A DNA stretch of 64,000 bases from Sporosarcina sp. P13. Lineage in GTDB: Bacteria; Bacillota; Bacilli; Bacillales_A; Planococcaceae. Location: the NCBI RefSeq assembly GCF_002743055.1, contig NZ_PDYM01000004.1, forward strand, positions 62,001 to 126,000. The letters are read 5' to 3'. Below are positions 34,140 through 42,326 of this stretch, piece by piece. How positions within the stretch are numbered: the stretch's first letter is position 1; each line of letters begins with the position of its first letter. Position numbers and translations under genes: made by a program. Under the pieces are notes generated by a model, which saw only the letters and a list, made by a program, of their open reading frames with translations, did no database searches and was not told the DNA's origin.

Positions 34140-35408
34140 ATGGATGTATTAATAGAAGAGGCCATTATTGTTGGCGTCCATGAACAAAAGGATTTACATT
34201 TTGAATATGCAATGGAAGAATTGCGTAATTTGGCGGAAGCAATTGATGTGAAGGTTGTAGGTGAAGTGACGCAAAATCTAGAGCGTAGACATCCGGGCCA
34301 TTATATCGGTAAAGGGAAGATCGATGAAATCCGCGAAGTGTACGAAGAAACGGGTGCGAACTTGTTGATCTTCAATGATGAATTATCACCTTCTCAACTA
34401 CGTAATTTAGAGAGAGAACTGGAATGTAAAATTATTGACCGTACGATGTTAATACTTGATATTTTTGCTCGACGCGCGAGAAATAAAGAAGCGCAAATGC
34501 AAGTGGAGCTAGCACAGTTGCAATATACATTGCCACGATTAGTCGGTTTACGGGCTTCACTTAGTAGACAAGGTGGAGGTACGGGTGGAGGCTTACAAAA
34601 TAAAGGAGCCGGTGAAACGAAACTCGAACTCGATCGCCGAAAAATTGAAGATCAAATTGCCAAGCTTCACCGTGAATTAGAACATGTACGCGATCAGCGT
34701 GAAACGCAACGTAAGCAACGAGTACGTAGTGGCATTCCTGTCGTTTCAATCGTTGGCTATACAAATGCTGGAAAGTCAACACTGATGAACCGCTTATTGC
34801 AGTATACCGATGTCGATGAGTCAAAAAAAGTAAGTGAAAAAGATATGTTGTTCGCCACACTTGAGACAGCTGTACGTAAAATCAAACTACCTGACAACAA
34901 AGAGTTTATTTTAACGGATACCGTAGGATTTGTCTCGAAACTACCTCACCACTTGGTCCAAGCGTTCCGTTCAACGTTAGAAGAAGCGAAAAATGCAGAT
35001 TTATTGTTGCATGTCGTGGATGTCTCCAATGTAGAACACGGTCATATGATGGACGTGACAAATGAAACGTTACAAGATATCGGAGTAGAAAGTATTCCAA
35101 CGGTGAATGTCTACAATAAAGCGGATTTGGCGAATATTATCTATCCACGTGTGCAGGATCAAAGTATTTGGATGTCTGCGGGAGAGAATGAAGGCGCACC
35201 CGAGTTATTGAAATTAATTCAGAAAAACTTATTTAAAGAATACATTACGTGTAAGTTATTAATTCCGTATGATCGAGGAGAAATTGTCTCCCAGTTAAAT
35301 GAGAATGCAGCTGTGAAAGATACTGCGTATGAAGAAGAGGGCACACTGATGACAGTTGAAATGCCAGAAAGTGAGTATGAGCGATTGCAAGAGTATGTAT
35401 TGAAGTAA
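34140..35408 (+). CDS. hflX: ribosome-associated GTPase HflX
   Basis: The 422-aa GTPase has the HflX N-terminal domain (GHYIGKGKIDEI, IIDRTMLILDIFARRA), the Gly-rich linker SRQGGGTGGGLQNKGAGETKLELDRR, and G motifs GYTNAGKST (G1), DTVGFVSKLPHHLV (G3) and NKADL (G4). HflX splits stalled 70S ribosomes, notably under heat stress. The start at ATG 34140 follows GGGGAGGATG. A hairpin follows at 35425. Confidence 0.95.
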   Translation: MDVLIEEAIIVGVHEQKDLHFEYAMEELRNLAEAIDVKVVGEVTQNLERRHPGHYIGKGKIDEIREVYEETGANLLIFNDELSPSQLRNLERELECKIIDRTMLILDIFARRARNKEAQMQVELAQLQYTLPRLVGLRASLSRQGGGTGGGLQNKGAGETKLELDRRKIEDQIAKLHRELEHVRDQRETQRKQRVRSGIPVVSIVGYTNAGKSTLMNRLLQYTDVDESKKVSEKDMLFATLETAVRKIKLPDNKEFILTDTVGFVSKLPHHLVQAFRSTLEEAKNADLLLHVVDVSNVEHGHMMDVTNETLQDIGVESIPTVNVYNKADLANIIYPRVQDQSIWMSAGENEGAPELLKLIQKNLFKEYITCKLLIPYDRGEIVSQLNENAAVKDTAYEEEGTLMTVEMPESEYERLQEYVLK

Positions 35409-35424
35409 TTGAAAACAAAAAAAT

Positions 35425-35462
35425 GCTGCACGCGCAATGCGTGCAGCCAAATCCTTTTTTCT
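35425..35462 (+). terminator. terminator after hflX
   Basis: GCTGCACGC pairs with GCGTGCAGC; the T run starts 8 nt later. The remaining 240 nt before the next gene hold only the ECF-type promoter. Confidence 0.65.
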
Positions 35463-35633
35463 TTATAAGAAGAGAAAGGGGGTGGGATATTTATAGTTTG
35501 CCCGCTCTCCAAATTTTTAAACCTTATCTGAAAAATTAAGTAATACTACTCATGTCACTCGTTTTAATTGCCTATGGGTGACTTGGATAGATTTGGTAGA
35601 AAGGATTCTATTCTGTATAAATCCCTATAACTT

Positions 35634-35659
35634 TGAACCTTTTTCCTAGTCCTCCCGTA
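35634..35659 (+). promoter_or_regulatory. ECF-sigma (sigma-W-like) promoter of the lipoprotein gene
   Basis: TGAACC at 35634 and CGTA at 35656 are separated by exactly 16 nt, with a T-rich stretch after the -35 as in sigma-W promoters. It differs from TGAAAC at one position. SigW is encoded in this window. Confidence 0.6.
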
Positions 35660-35699
35660 CAACTAAGAGAAGCCAATATGAAGAAGGAGAGATGTACAC

Positions 35700-36563
35700 A
35701 TGAAAAAGTGGACAATGACTGTAGTTGCTGTGGCATTGGCATTTGCACTAAGTGCTTGTGGACAGACAGCCGAACCGAAAGAAAATCCAATCACAGGAGA
35801 AAAAGAAGAAGTTGTGGTGAAGAGTGACTTGACTGCTGCTGATGTCATGAAGAAAGCAAGTGCTGCCGTGGAAGCGCAGCAAAGTATGCATTCTGAAATG
35901 GTCATGAAGCAAACGATGGAAATGGATGGAGAAACACATGAAATTCATTCCACTATCGATATGGATATGATTTTAGAGCCGCTAGCTATGCGCCAGACGA
36001 TGATCATGAAGATGGATGGCGAAGATATGGCGATTGAGCAATTTATGACGGTAGATGGTTTCTTCATGAAAGATCCACAATCAGGTCAGTGGATGAAGTT
36101 CCCAGGCGATATGTATGAACAAATTACAGGACAGATTGCAGATTCGCAAAGTACAGCCGTTGATTTTACTATGTATGAGCAATTTGCAGACGACTTTAAA
36201 TTTGAGCAGACGAATGATGAATATATCCTTTCACTAAAAGGTTCAGGCGAGAAATTCACTACGCTTCTGAAGGATATTATGGAGCAAAACATGCCAGCAG
36301 GAATGGATGAAAGTGAACTAGATACCGTTTCTCAAATTGATGTTGAAAGTCTTGCTATCGAATTTACAATAGATAAGAAAACATTCTTCACTAAGAATTT
36401 CGACATAGATATGGTCATGACTATAGATGAAGAGGGTCAAAAAGTGAAAATCGATCAAAACATCATAGGTACGATGTCAAAAATCAATGAGATTGATGAA
36501 ATCAACGTACCAAAAGAAGTCATTGATAATGCAGCAGATATGAGCGAAATGATGGGGCGTTAA
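35700..36563 (+). CDS. Met-rich DUF6612-type lipoprotein
   Basis: The 287-aa protein has a lipoprotein signal (LALSACG, Cys about 20). Its mature part resembles LolA/LppX-like fold proteins annotated DUF6612: AADVMKKASAAVEAQQSMHSEM, FFMKDPQSGQWMKFP and KNFDIDMVMTIDEEGQKVKIDQNI. Met is very frequent, especially in 60-125. It is probably a membrane-tethered ligand-binding or envelope-stress protein. The ECF-type promoter 40 nt upstream suggests induction by SigW or a similar factor. ATG 35700 follows AAGGAGAG. Confidence 0.85.
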   Translation: MKKWTMTVVAVALAFALSACGQTAEPKENPITGEKEEVVVKSDLTAADVMKKASAAVEAQQSMHSEMVMKQTMEMDGETHEIHSTIDMDMILEPLAMRQTMIMKMDGEDMAIEQFMTVDGFFMKDPQSGQWMKFPGDMYEQITGQIADSQSTAVDFTMYEQFADDFKFEQTNDEYILSLKGSGEKFTTLLKDIMEQNMPAGMDESELDTVSQIDVESLAIEFTIDKKTFFTKNFDIDMVMTIDEEGQKVKIDQNIIGTMSKINEIDEINVPKEVIDNAADMSEMMGR

Positions 36564-36599
36564 CTAAAACTTCATACTGCAGTGTAAGTGAGAAAAAGA

Positions 36600-36719
36600 T
36601 AGGCTGCCGTTACGCGGTATTTCAGGCCGACCCACGTCCTATAGGGCCGCGTCGCAAGCTCCTTTAGTAGAGCTGATCCTTCATGAGTCGTCTACCGCAC
36701 AGCGGAAGACGACTTTTTT
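36600..36719 (+). repeat. structured palindromic intergenic element ending in a terminator
   Basis: The element begins GGCTGCCGTTACGCGGTA and ends with TACCGCACAGCGG, so the ends pair (CCGTT..GCGGTA with TACCGC..AGCGG). It encloses a small hairpin AGCTC/GAGCT. The 3' end forms a competing stem AGTCGTCT/AGACGACT followed by six Ts (36686-36719). The base composition differs from its surroundings. It looks like a dispersed intergenic repeat of Bacillales, but only one copy is in the window. Confidence 0.5.
36686..36719 (+). terminator. terminator after the lipoprotein gene (3' part of the structured element)
   Basis: AGTCGTCT-A-CCGC-ACA-GCGG-A-AGACGACT is followed by T6. Confidence 0.85.
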
Positions 36720-36786
36720 GTTTTATAAGAGGGAATACTACTGAAGCACTATATGATACATTTGATAGCATTAATCACAAAATGAA

Positions 36787-36867
36787 TGATAATGATTTTC
36801 AGTTAGATGTTGACATCGTAAATAAAACAAGTTAATCTAATTCTAGAGCGAATGATAATCATTTTCA
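36787..36867 (+). promoter_or_regulatory. Fur-regulated promoter of the siderophore transporter operon
   Basis: Two 7-1-7 Fur boxes, TGATAAT-G-ATTTTCA (36787-36801) and TGATAAT-C-ATTTTCA (36853-36867), each differ from the consensus at one base. They flank a promoter with TTGACA (36810), a 17-nt spacer and TAATCT (36833). Repression by Fe-Fur is expected. Confidence 0.88.
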
Positions 36868-36908
36868 TTTAAGTGAAAAAGCTCAAATATTCGATATCGG
36901 AGTTCTTC

Positions 36909-37859
36909 ATGAAGAAACGTTACTTAATTACAGCCGTTATTCTGCTCTCCTTCCTTTCGTTGTTTGTCGGTACTAGTCGTATTACACCGATGGATTTACT
37001 AGATTGGCGTTCAGAAGAAACAGAGATTTTCTTAATCAGTCGTGTGCCACGGTTAGTCGCTATTTTACTGGCGGGGGCGGGAATGAGTATTGCAGGTCTA
37101 ATCATGCAACAATTGAGCCGCAATAAATTCGTTTCACCAACTACAGCCGGAACGTTAGATGCGACAAAGCTCGGAATTTTAGTTTCTATGTTAATTTTCA
37201 CCAATGCAACATTATTAGAAAAAATGGCGGTGTCTTTTACATTCGCCTTACTCGGTACGTTCTTATTTATGCAAATACTGGACCGGATTAAATTCAAAGA
37301 TGCTGTCTTCATACCGCTTGTTGGTCTGATGTTTGGTAATATCCTCTCGTCCATATCCACATTCTTTGCTTTTAAAGCAAACGTGATTCAGAATATGTCG
37401 TCTTGGTTGCAAGGAGACTTTTCGATGATCATGAAAGGGCGTTACGAGCTTTTGTATATCAGCATACCGGTCTTGATCATTACATATTTATACGCGAATC
37501 GTTTTACTGTCGCTGGTATGGGAGAAGATTTCTCCAAGAACTTGGGGCTAGCGTATAAACGAATTGTCAATATCGGATTAGTTTTAGTCGCTTTGATTAC
37601 GACGACAGTTGTATTGACGGTTGGCTTGATACCATTCTTAGGATTGATCATCCCGAATATCGTTTCGATTTTTAAGGGAGATCATCTTCAGAAGACATTA
37701 CCGCATACTGCATTACTCGGTGCAATCTTTCTTCTAATCTGCGACATTTTGGGTAGAGTCATTATTTTCCCATACGAGATCTCGATTAGTTTGATGGTCG
37801 GTGTCATCGGTAGCGGAATCTTCCTTTACTTATTGTTTAGGAGGAAGGCATATGCGTAA
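36909..37859 (+). CDS. iron-siderophore ABC transporter permease (YclN-like)
   Basis: The 316-aa BtuCD/FecCD-type permease has about 9-10 membrane helices. It shows RVPRLVAILLAGAGMSIAGLIMQQLSRNKFVSPTTAGTLDATKLG and FLGLIIPNIVSIFKGDHLQKTLP near the end. It is most like YclN of the petrobactin importer. ATG 36909 with CGGAG 6 nt upstream is preferred over GTG 36873, which lacks an SD. It is the first gene of a four-gene operon under two Fur boxes. Confidence 0.9.
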   Translation: MKKRYLITAVILLSFLSLFVGTSRITPMDLLDWRSEETEIFLISRVPRLVAILLAGAGMSIAGLIMQQLSRNKFVSPTTAGTLDATKLGILVSMLIFTNATLLEKMAVSFTFALLGTFLFMQILDRIKFKDAVFIPLVGLMFGNILSSISTFFAFKANVIQNMSSWLQGDFSMIMKGRYELLYISIPVLIITYLYANRFTVAGMGEDFSKNLGLAYKRIVNIGLVLVALITTTVVLTVGLIPFLGLIIPNIVSIFKGDHLQKTLPHTALLGAIFLLICDILGRVIIFPYEISISLMVGVIGSGIFLYLLFRRKAYA

Positions 37860-38802
37860 CCGAACGAAATTATTGATTTTGGCTACTTTTGCATTAGTAT
37901 TTTGTGGTTTGTATTTATTTCAAGGATTGAATGGCAGCTATGATTACGCCCTTCCTAGAAGAGCGATCAAAGTCGTAGCAATGACTCTAACGGGTGTGGC
38001 GGTAGCGTATTCCACAGTTATTTTCCAGACGATTACGCATAACCGGATTTTAACGCCAAGCATCATGGGATTAGATTCACTCTATATCCTGTTGCAGACG
38101 GTCCTAGTTTTCTTTTTCGGTTCTACTTCGTTTGTCCTGATCAACAAGCAATTCAATTTCATATTGTCGGTCGGTGCAATGGTATTATTCGCCTTACTGC
38201 TTTACCACTTTTTATTCGGTAAAGGAAACCGGCCGATCTACTTCCTGTTATTAGTCGGCATCATTGTCGGTACATTCTTCGGAAGTATCTCGACGTTCCT
38301 GCAGGTCATGATCGATCCGAATGAATTCTTGCGTGTGCAAGATAAGATGTTTGCGAGTTTTAATAATATTAATGGGGACTTAGTCTGGTGGGCGTTTGGC
38401 ATATTAATGCTAACACTCATCATCGGTTGGCGTTATATTAATGAACTTGATGTCTTGTCACTTGGTCGTGATACAGCTATTAACTTAGGTGTGCCGTATC
38501 AGTCAGTCGTTAAGCTGATGTTGATCTTATCGGCAGTTCTAATCGCTGTTTCAACCGCGTTAGTCGGACCCATTACATTCTTCGGACTAATCGTTGCCAA
38601 TCTTTCATATCAGTTCTTCAAGACATTTAAGCACTCTATATTAATTGCTGGTGCTTCATTGATGAGTGTCATTGCATTAGTCGGCGGTCAATGGATCGTT
38701 GAGCGAGTCTTCTCATTCTCGACCACACTAAGTGTGATCATTAACTTTGTCGGTGGCATGTACTTTATCTATTTACTATTAAAGGAGAGTCGATCCTCAT
38801 GA
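37852..38802 (+). CDS. iron-siderophore ABC transporter permease (YclO-like)
   Basis: The second FecCD permease has 316 aa: LPRRAIKVVAMTLTGVAVAYSTVIFQTITHNRILTPSIMGLDSLY, and VGPITFFGLIVANLSYQFFKTFKHS near the end. The ATG at 37852 follows AGGAGG and overlaps the yclN-like stop by 8 nt, so translation is coupled. The in-frame GTG at 37801 is rejected. Confidence 0.9.
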   Translation: MRNRTKLLILATFALVFCGLYLFQGLNGSYDYALPRRAIKVVAMTLTGVAVAYSTVIFQTITHNRILTPSIMGLDSLYILLQTVLVFFFGSTSFVLINKQFNFILSVGAMVLFALLLYHFLFGKGNRPIYFLLLVGIIVGTFFGSISTFLQVMIDPNEFLRVQDKMFASFNNINGDLVWWAFGILMLTLIIGWRYINELDVLSLGRDTAINLGVPYQSVVKLMLILSAVLIAVSTALVGPITFFGLIVANLSYQFFKTFKHSILIAGASLMSVIALVGGQWIVERVFSFSTTLSVIINFVGGMYFIYLLLKESRSS

Positions 38803-39560
38803 TTCAAGTTCGTGAGTTAACGAAATTTTATGGGAAAAAGGCAGTCGTCGAAAAGGTCAGTGTGAATATACATCGTGGAAAAATCACGTCATTCATTGGA
38901 CCGAACGGGGCTGGTAAATCTACTCTACTATCGATGGTAAGTCGATTGATGGATGCCGACACGGGTGATGTTTTGCTCGATAAAAGTAAAGTGAAAGATA
39001 TGAAGTCCAATGAATTTGCTAAGCGCGTCGCTATTCTGAAACAATCCAATTTCATGAATGTCAAATTGACTATCCGTGAACTCGTTGGATTCGGTCGTTT
39101 TCCACACTGTAAGGGCCGTCTCCAAGAAGAGGACGAACGGATGGTTGACCAGGCACTCGAGTATATGGGTTTGATGGATATGCAAGAAGCTTACTTGGAT
39201 GAATTATCGGGGGGACAGCGCCAGCGTGCATTCATCGCCATGACGATTGCACAAGACACCGACTATATTCTACTTGATGAACCACTTAACAACTTAGATA
39301 TGAAACACTCCGTACAGATCATGAAAATCTTGCGTCAGCTTGTCAATGAACTAGGAAAAACGGTCGTCATTGTTTTACACGATATCAACTTTGCTTCTGT
39401 ATATTCAGACCGCATCGTTGCATTGAAAAACGGTAAGATTGTCAAGGACGGTCCGACGAACGATATTATCAACTCTGAATCACTACGGGAGATCTACGAT
39501 ATGGAAATTCCAATTCAACAAATGAAAAATTGCCGCATATGCGTGTACTTTAACTCTTAA
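38799..39560 (+). CDS. iron-siderophore ABC transporter ATPase (YclP-like)
   Basis: The 253-aa ATPase shows Walker A GPNGAGKST, signature LSGGQRQRAFIA, Walker B YILLDEPLNNLDMKHS and H-loop VLHDINFASVYSDR. It overlaps the preceding gene at ATGA. FepC-type importer ATPase; YclP-like by operon context. Confidence 0.93.
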   Translation: MIQVRELTKFYGKKAVVEKVSVNIHRGKITSFIGPNGAGKSTLLSMVSRLMDADTGDVLLDKSKVKDMKSNEFAKRVAILKQSNFMNVKLTIRELVGFGRFPHCKGRLQEEDERMVDQALEYMGLMDMQEAYLDELSGGQRQRAFIAMTIAQDTDYILLDEPLNNLDMKHSVQIMKILRQLVNELGKTVVIVLHDINFASVYSDRIVALKNGKIVKDGPTNDIINSESLREIYDMEIPIQQMKNCRICVYFNS

Positions 39561-39582
39561 AGAAGTGAGGAATATTACTAAC

Positions 39583-40545
39583 ATGAAAAAACTTACATTA
39601 ACTCTATTCGCATTGCTCTTAATGCTTGCACTTGCTGCTTGCGGTGGTGCAAAAGAAGAAGAAAAACCCGCAGACAATGCAACATCAAATGATAAGCCAG
39701 CTGAAGAAAGTAATGAAGTAACAATTACACACGAACTTGGTGAAACAACACTTGAAAAGAATCCTGAAAAGGTTGTCGTATTTGACTTTGGAACACTTGA
39801 TACACTAGACGAATTAGGAATTGAAGTAGCGGGACTTCCAAAAGCAAATGTACCTGGGTACCTTGCTAAATATGAAGATGAAAAGTACGAGAACTTAGGC
39901 AGTTTGAAAGAGCCAGATTTTGAAGCAATCAACGCAATGAAGCCGGACGTAATCTTCATTTCTGGACGTCAATCAGACTTATATGACCAATTATCAGAAA
40001 TTGCACCAACAATTTTTATGGGCGTTGATACAGCACGATACATGGAATCATTCAAAGAGAACATGGAAAAGATCGCAACCATATTTGATAAAGAAGATGA
40101 AATGAACACTGAACTAGCAAATATTGATGCAAATATCGAAGACATCAAAGCAAAAACTTCTGAAGTCGACAGCAAAGCATTGATCATCCTTGCAACTGAA
40201 GGAAAAGTAAGTGCATACGGCCCAAGCTCACGTTTCGGACTTGTCCACGACGTATTTGGCTTCAAGGCAGCTGACGAGAAAATCGAAGCATCTACACACG
40301 GACAAAATATTACGTTTGAATACATCTTAGATACAAACCCAGATATCCTATTTATCATCGATCGTGATGCAGCAATCGGTAACGGCGCAACAGCGAAAGA
40401 TTCAGTTGAAAATGACCTAGTGAAGAAAACAAACGCATATAAAAATGATAAAATGGTTTACCTAAACGGTGAATACTGGTACCTATCTGGTGGCGGACTT
40501 CAATCATTGAAAGAAATGATCAAAGAAGTGGAAGCTGGACTATAA
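39583..40545 (+). CDS. iron-siderophore-binding lipoprotein (YclQ-like)
   Basis: The 320-aa protein has a lipoprotein signal MKKLTLTLFALLLMLALAAC. A long-helix metal-chelate binding fold follows: VVVFDFGTLDTLDELGIEVAGLPK, NLGSLKEPDFEAINAMKPDVIFISGRQ, EGKVSAYGPSSRFG. These match YclQ/CeuE-type petrobactin or catecholate binders. ATG 39583 gives a proper signal peptide; an in-frame GTG 18 nt upstream would add residues before it. Last gene of the Fur operon, followed by a terminator. Confidence 0.9.
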   Translation: MKKLTLTLFALLLMLALAACGGAKEEEKPADNATSNDKPAEESNEVTITHELGETTLEKNPEKVVVFDFGTLDTLDELGIEVAGLPKANVPGYLAKYEDEKYENLGSLKEPDFEAINAMKPDVIFISGRQSDLYDQLSEIAPTIFMGVDTARYMESFKENMEKIATIFDKEDEMNTELANIDANIEDIKAKTSEVDSKALIILATEGKVSAYGPSSRFGLVHDVFGFKAADEKIEASTHGQNITFEYILDTNPDILFIIDRDAAIGNGATAKDSVENDLVKKTNAYKNDKMVYLNGEYWYLSGGGLQSLKEMIKEVEAGL

Positions 40546-40555
40546 GAGCACAAGA

Positions 40556-40588
40556 AATTCCGGAAGACATAGTCTTTCGGGATTTTTT
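40556..40588 (+). terminator. terminator of the siderophore importer operon
   Basis: ATTCCGGAAGAC pairs with GTCTTTCGGGAT around a short loop, followed by T6. Confidence 0.85.
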
Positions 40589-40611
40589 GTGTTTTTGATG
40601 AATAGAAGTGG

Positions 40612-40920
40612 CCGCGCTCATAGAAAGCCCGCGCCCGCACATAGTAAGTCAGTACGCGCTCATAGAAAGCCCGCGCCCGCACATAGTAAGTCAGTACGCG
40701 CTCATAGAAAGCCCGCGCCCGCTCATAGCAAGTCAGTACGCGCTCATAGAAAGCCCGCGTCCGCTCATAGCAAGTCCGTACGCGCTCATAGAACGCCTGC
40801 GCCCGCTCATAGCAAGTCAGTACGCGCTCATAGAAAGCCCGCGTCCGCTCATAGCAAGTCCGTACGCGCTCATAGAAAGCCCGCGCCCGCTCATAGAACC
40901 GCTACACACGCTCATAAAAA
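40612..40920. repeat. 15-copy tandem array with exact 21-bp period
   Basis: The motif GC(T/A)CATA recurs at 40616, 40637, 40658 and every 21 bp up to 40910: 15 units without a single indel. Two versions alternate, giving a 42-bp super-repeat: GCTCATAGAAAG followed by CCCGCGCCC, and GCTCATAGCAAG followed by TCAGTACGC. The array is much richer in GC than the neighbours. Because 21 is divisible by 3, long frames stay open on both strands. None has an SD, so I treat the array as non-coding. It lies between the importer terminator and niaP. Confidence 0.95.
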
Positions 40921-41017
40921 ACAACCTCTTAAAAAACTAGTCAAAACAATAACACAAGTGGTATGATTACACCTGTAAAGACATCCAAAGATTATACAAT
41001 GGAAAGGTAGAAGATTA

Positions 41018-42217
41018 GTGAAGACGAAAGAATTATCACGCAATAAACTACTCGGAATTGCTGGAACAGGTTGGATGTTTGACGCGATGGATGTAGGAAT
41101 TTTGTCGTTCATCATTGCGGCACTTGCTGTAGATTGGCAGTTAACTTCAACAGAAATGGGCTGGATCGGTAGTGTCAACTCGATTGGGATGGCATTTGGA
41201 GCATTAGGCTTCGGCTTGCTGGCAGATCGTATCGGACGCAAGCAAGTATTTATGATTACGTTGGTCTTATTTTCAGTTGCTAGCGGATTATCTGCTTTAA
41301 CGACTACATTATGGGCTTTTCTAATTCTCCGCTTTTTAGTAGGTGCAGGTCTAGGTGGCGAACTTCCCGTAGCATCTACACTTGTTTCTGAAAGTGTAGA
41401 CGCAAAAGAGCGTGGGCGCGTTGTTGTGTTGCTTGAAAGTTTCTGGGCTGGAGGCTGGCTGATTGCCGCGTTAATTGCTTACTTTGTCATCCCAAGCTTT
41501 GGCTGGAGAATCGCACTTGTTATCACGGCTTTACCAGCATTTTACGCAATCTATTTACGACGTAACTTGCCGGATTCGAAAAAGTTCATTAAAGAAGGTA
41601 AAACGAATGAATCAACGGGGCAAAAGTTGAAGCGACTATTGGCTCCTGCTTATAGAAAGCGTACGATCATGCTGTGGATTGTCTGGTTTGCGGTCGTGTT
41701 TTCCTATTATGGCATGTTCCTTTGGCTACCAAGTGTCATGGTGCTGAAAGGTTTTAGTCTGATCAAAAGTTTCGGTTACGTACTGATCATGACACTTGCG
41801 CAACTTCCTGGCTATTTCAGCGCCGCATGGCTGATTGAACGGGCGGGACGTAAATTTGTACTGGCTACGTATTTATTTGGGACGGCACTGAGCGCACTTG
41901 CTTTCGGTAATGCGGAAACGTTAACTACGTTATTAATCGCGGGCGCATTCCTATCATTCTTTAACTTAGGCGCTTGGGGCGCACTTTATGCGTATTCACC
42001 TGAACAGTATCCGACAGCAATACGTGCAACAGGTTCAGGTGTAGCTGCTGCAGTCGGTCGTGTTGGAGGGATCTTCGGGCCGTTATTAATCGGTTCTTTA
42101 CTCACAGCGGGCTATGGTTTTGGTAGTATATTCGCTATTTTCTGCGGAGCGATTATGGTTGGTGTATTAGCTGTTATCTTTCTTGGAACAGAAACAAAAC
42201 AAACGGAGTTAACATAG
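41018..42217 (+). CDS. niaP: niacin permease NiaP (MFS transporter)
   Basis: This 399-aa major facilitator has about 12 membrane helices. The segments GWMFDAMDVGILSFIIAAL, GWIGSVNSIGMAFGALGFGLLADRIGRKQ, LRFLVGAGLGGELPVASTLVSE, LLESFWAGGWLIAALIAYFVIPSFGW and YSPEQYPTAIRATGSG match B. subtilis NiaP/YceI strongly. It imports nicotinate for NAD synthesis. Translation begins at GTG 41018. I saw no operator I would call NiaR-specific with confidence. A terminator follows. Confidence 0.92.
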   Translation: MKTKELSRNKLLGIAGTGWMFDAMDVGILSFIIAALAVDWQLTSTEMGWIGSVNSIGMAFGALGFGLLADRIGRKQVFMITLVLFSVASGLSALTTTLWAFLILRFLVGAGLGGELPVASTLVSESVDAKERGRVVVLLESFWAGGWLIAALIAYFVIPSFGWRIALVITALPAFYAIYLRRNLPDSKKFIKEGKTNESTGQKLKRLLAPAYRKRTIMLWIVWFAVVFSYYGMFLWLPSVMVLKGFSLIKSFGYVLIMTLAQLPGYFSAAWLIERAGRKFVLATYLFGTALSALAFGNAETLTTLLIAGAFLSFFNLGAWGALYAYSPEQYPTAIRATGSGVAAAVGRVGGIFGPLLIGSLLTAGYGFGSIFAIFCGAIMVGVLAVIFLGTETKQTELT

Positions 42218-42225
42218 TATAAGAT

Positions 42226-42265
42226 AAGTCGTTTCCATTTAAGCTAAATGGGGGCGGCTTTTTTA
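42226..42265 (+). terminator. terminator after niaP
   Basis: AAGTCG-T-TTCCATTTA pairs with TAAATGG-GG-GCGGCTT, followed by T run. Confidence 0.75.
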
Positions 42266-42326
42266 ATGGTAAATATTTTTGATTCCGATGTAAAACCTCT
42301 ATAGTTATAGCAAGGGAGTTGATACG

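Noticed and set aside
40612..40920. CRISPR array
   Set aside because: There are no unique spacers; the repeat is continuous with 21-bp units and no cas genes are present.
40589..40966. Two long plus-strand frames through the 21-bp array
   Set aside because: Both are open because the period is a multiple of three. They lack an SD and follow a terminator; composition is that of a repeat.
40961..41000. NiaR operator before niaP (ACACCTGT)
   Set aside because: Only a half-site-like word was seen; without a clear dyad I cannot support it.
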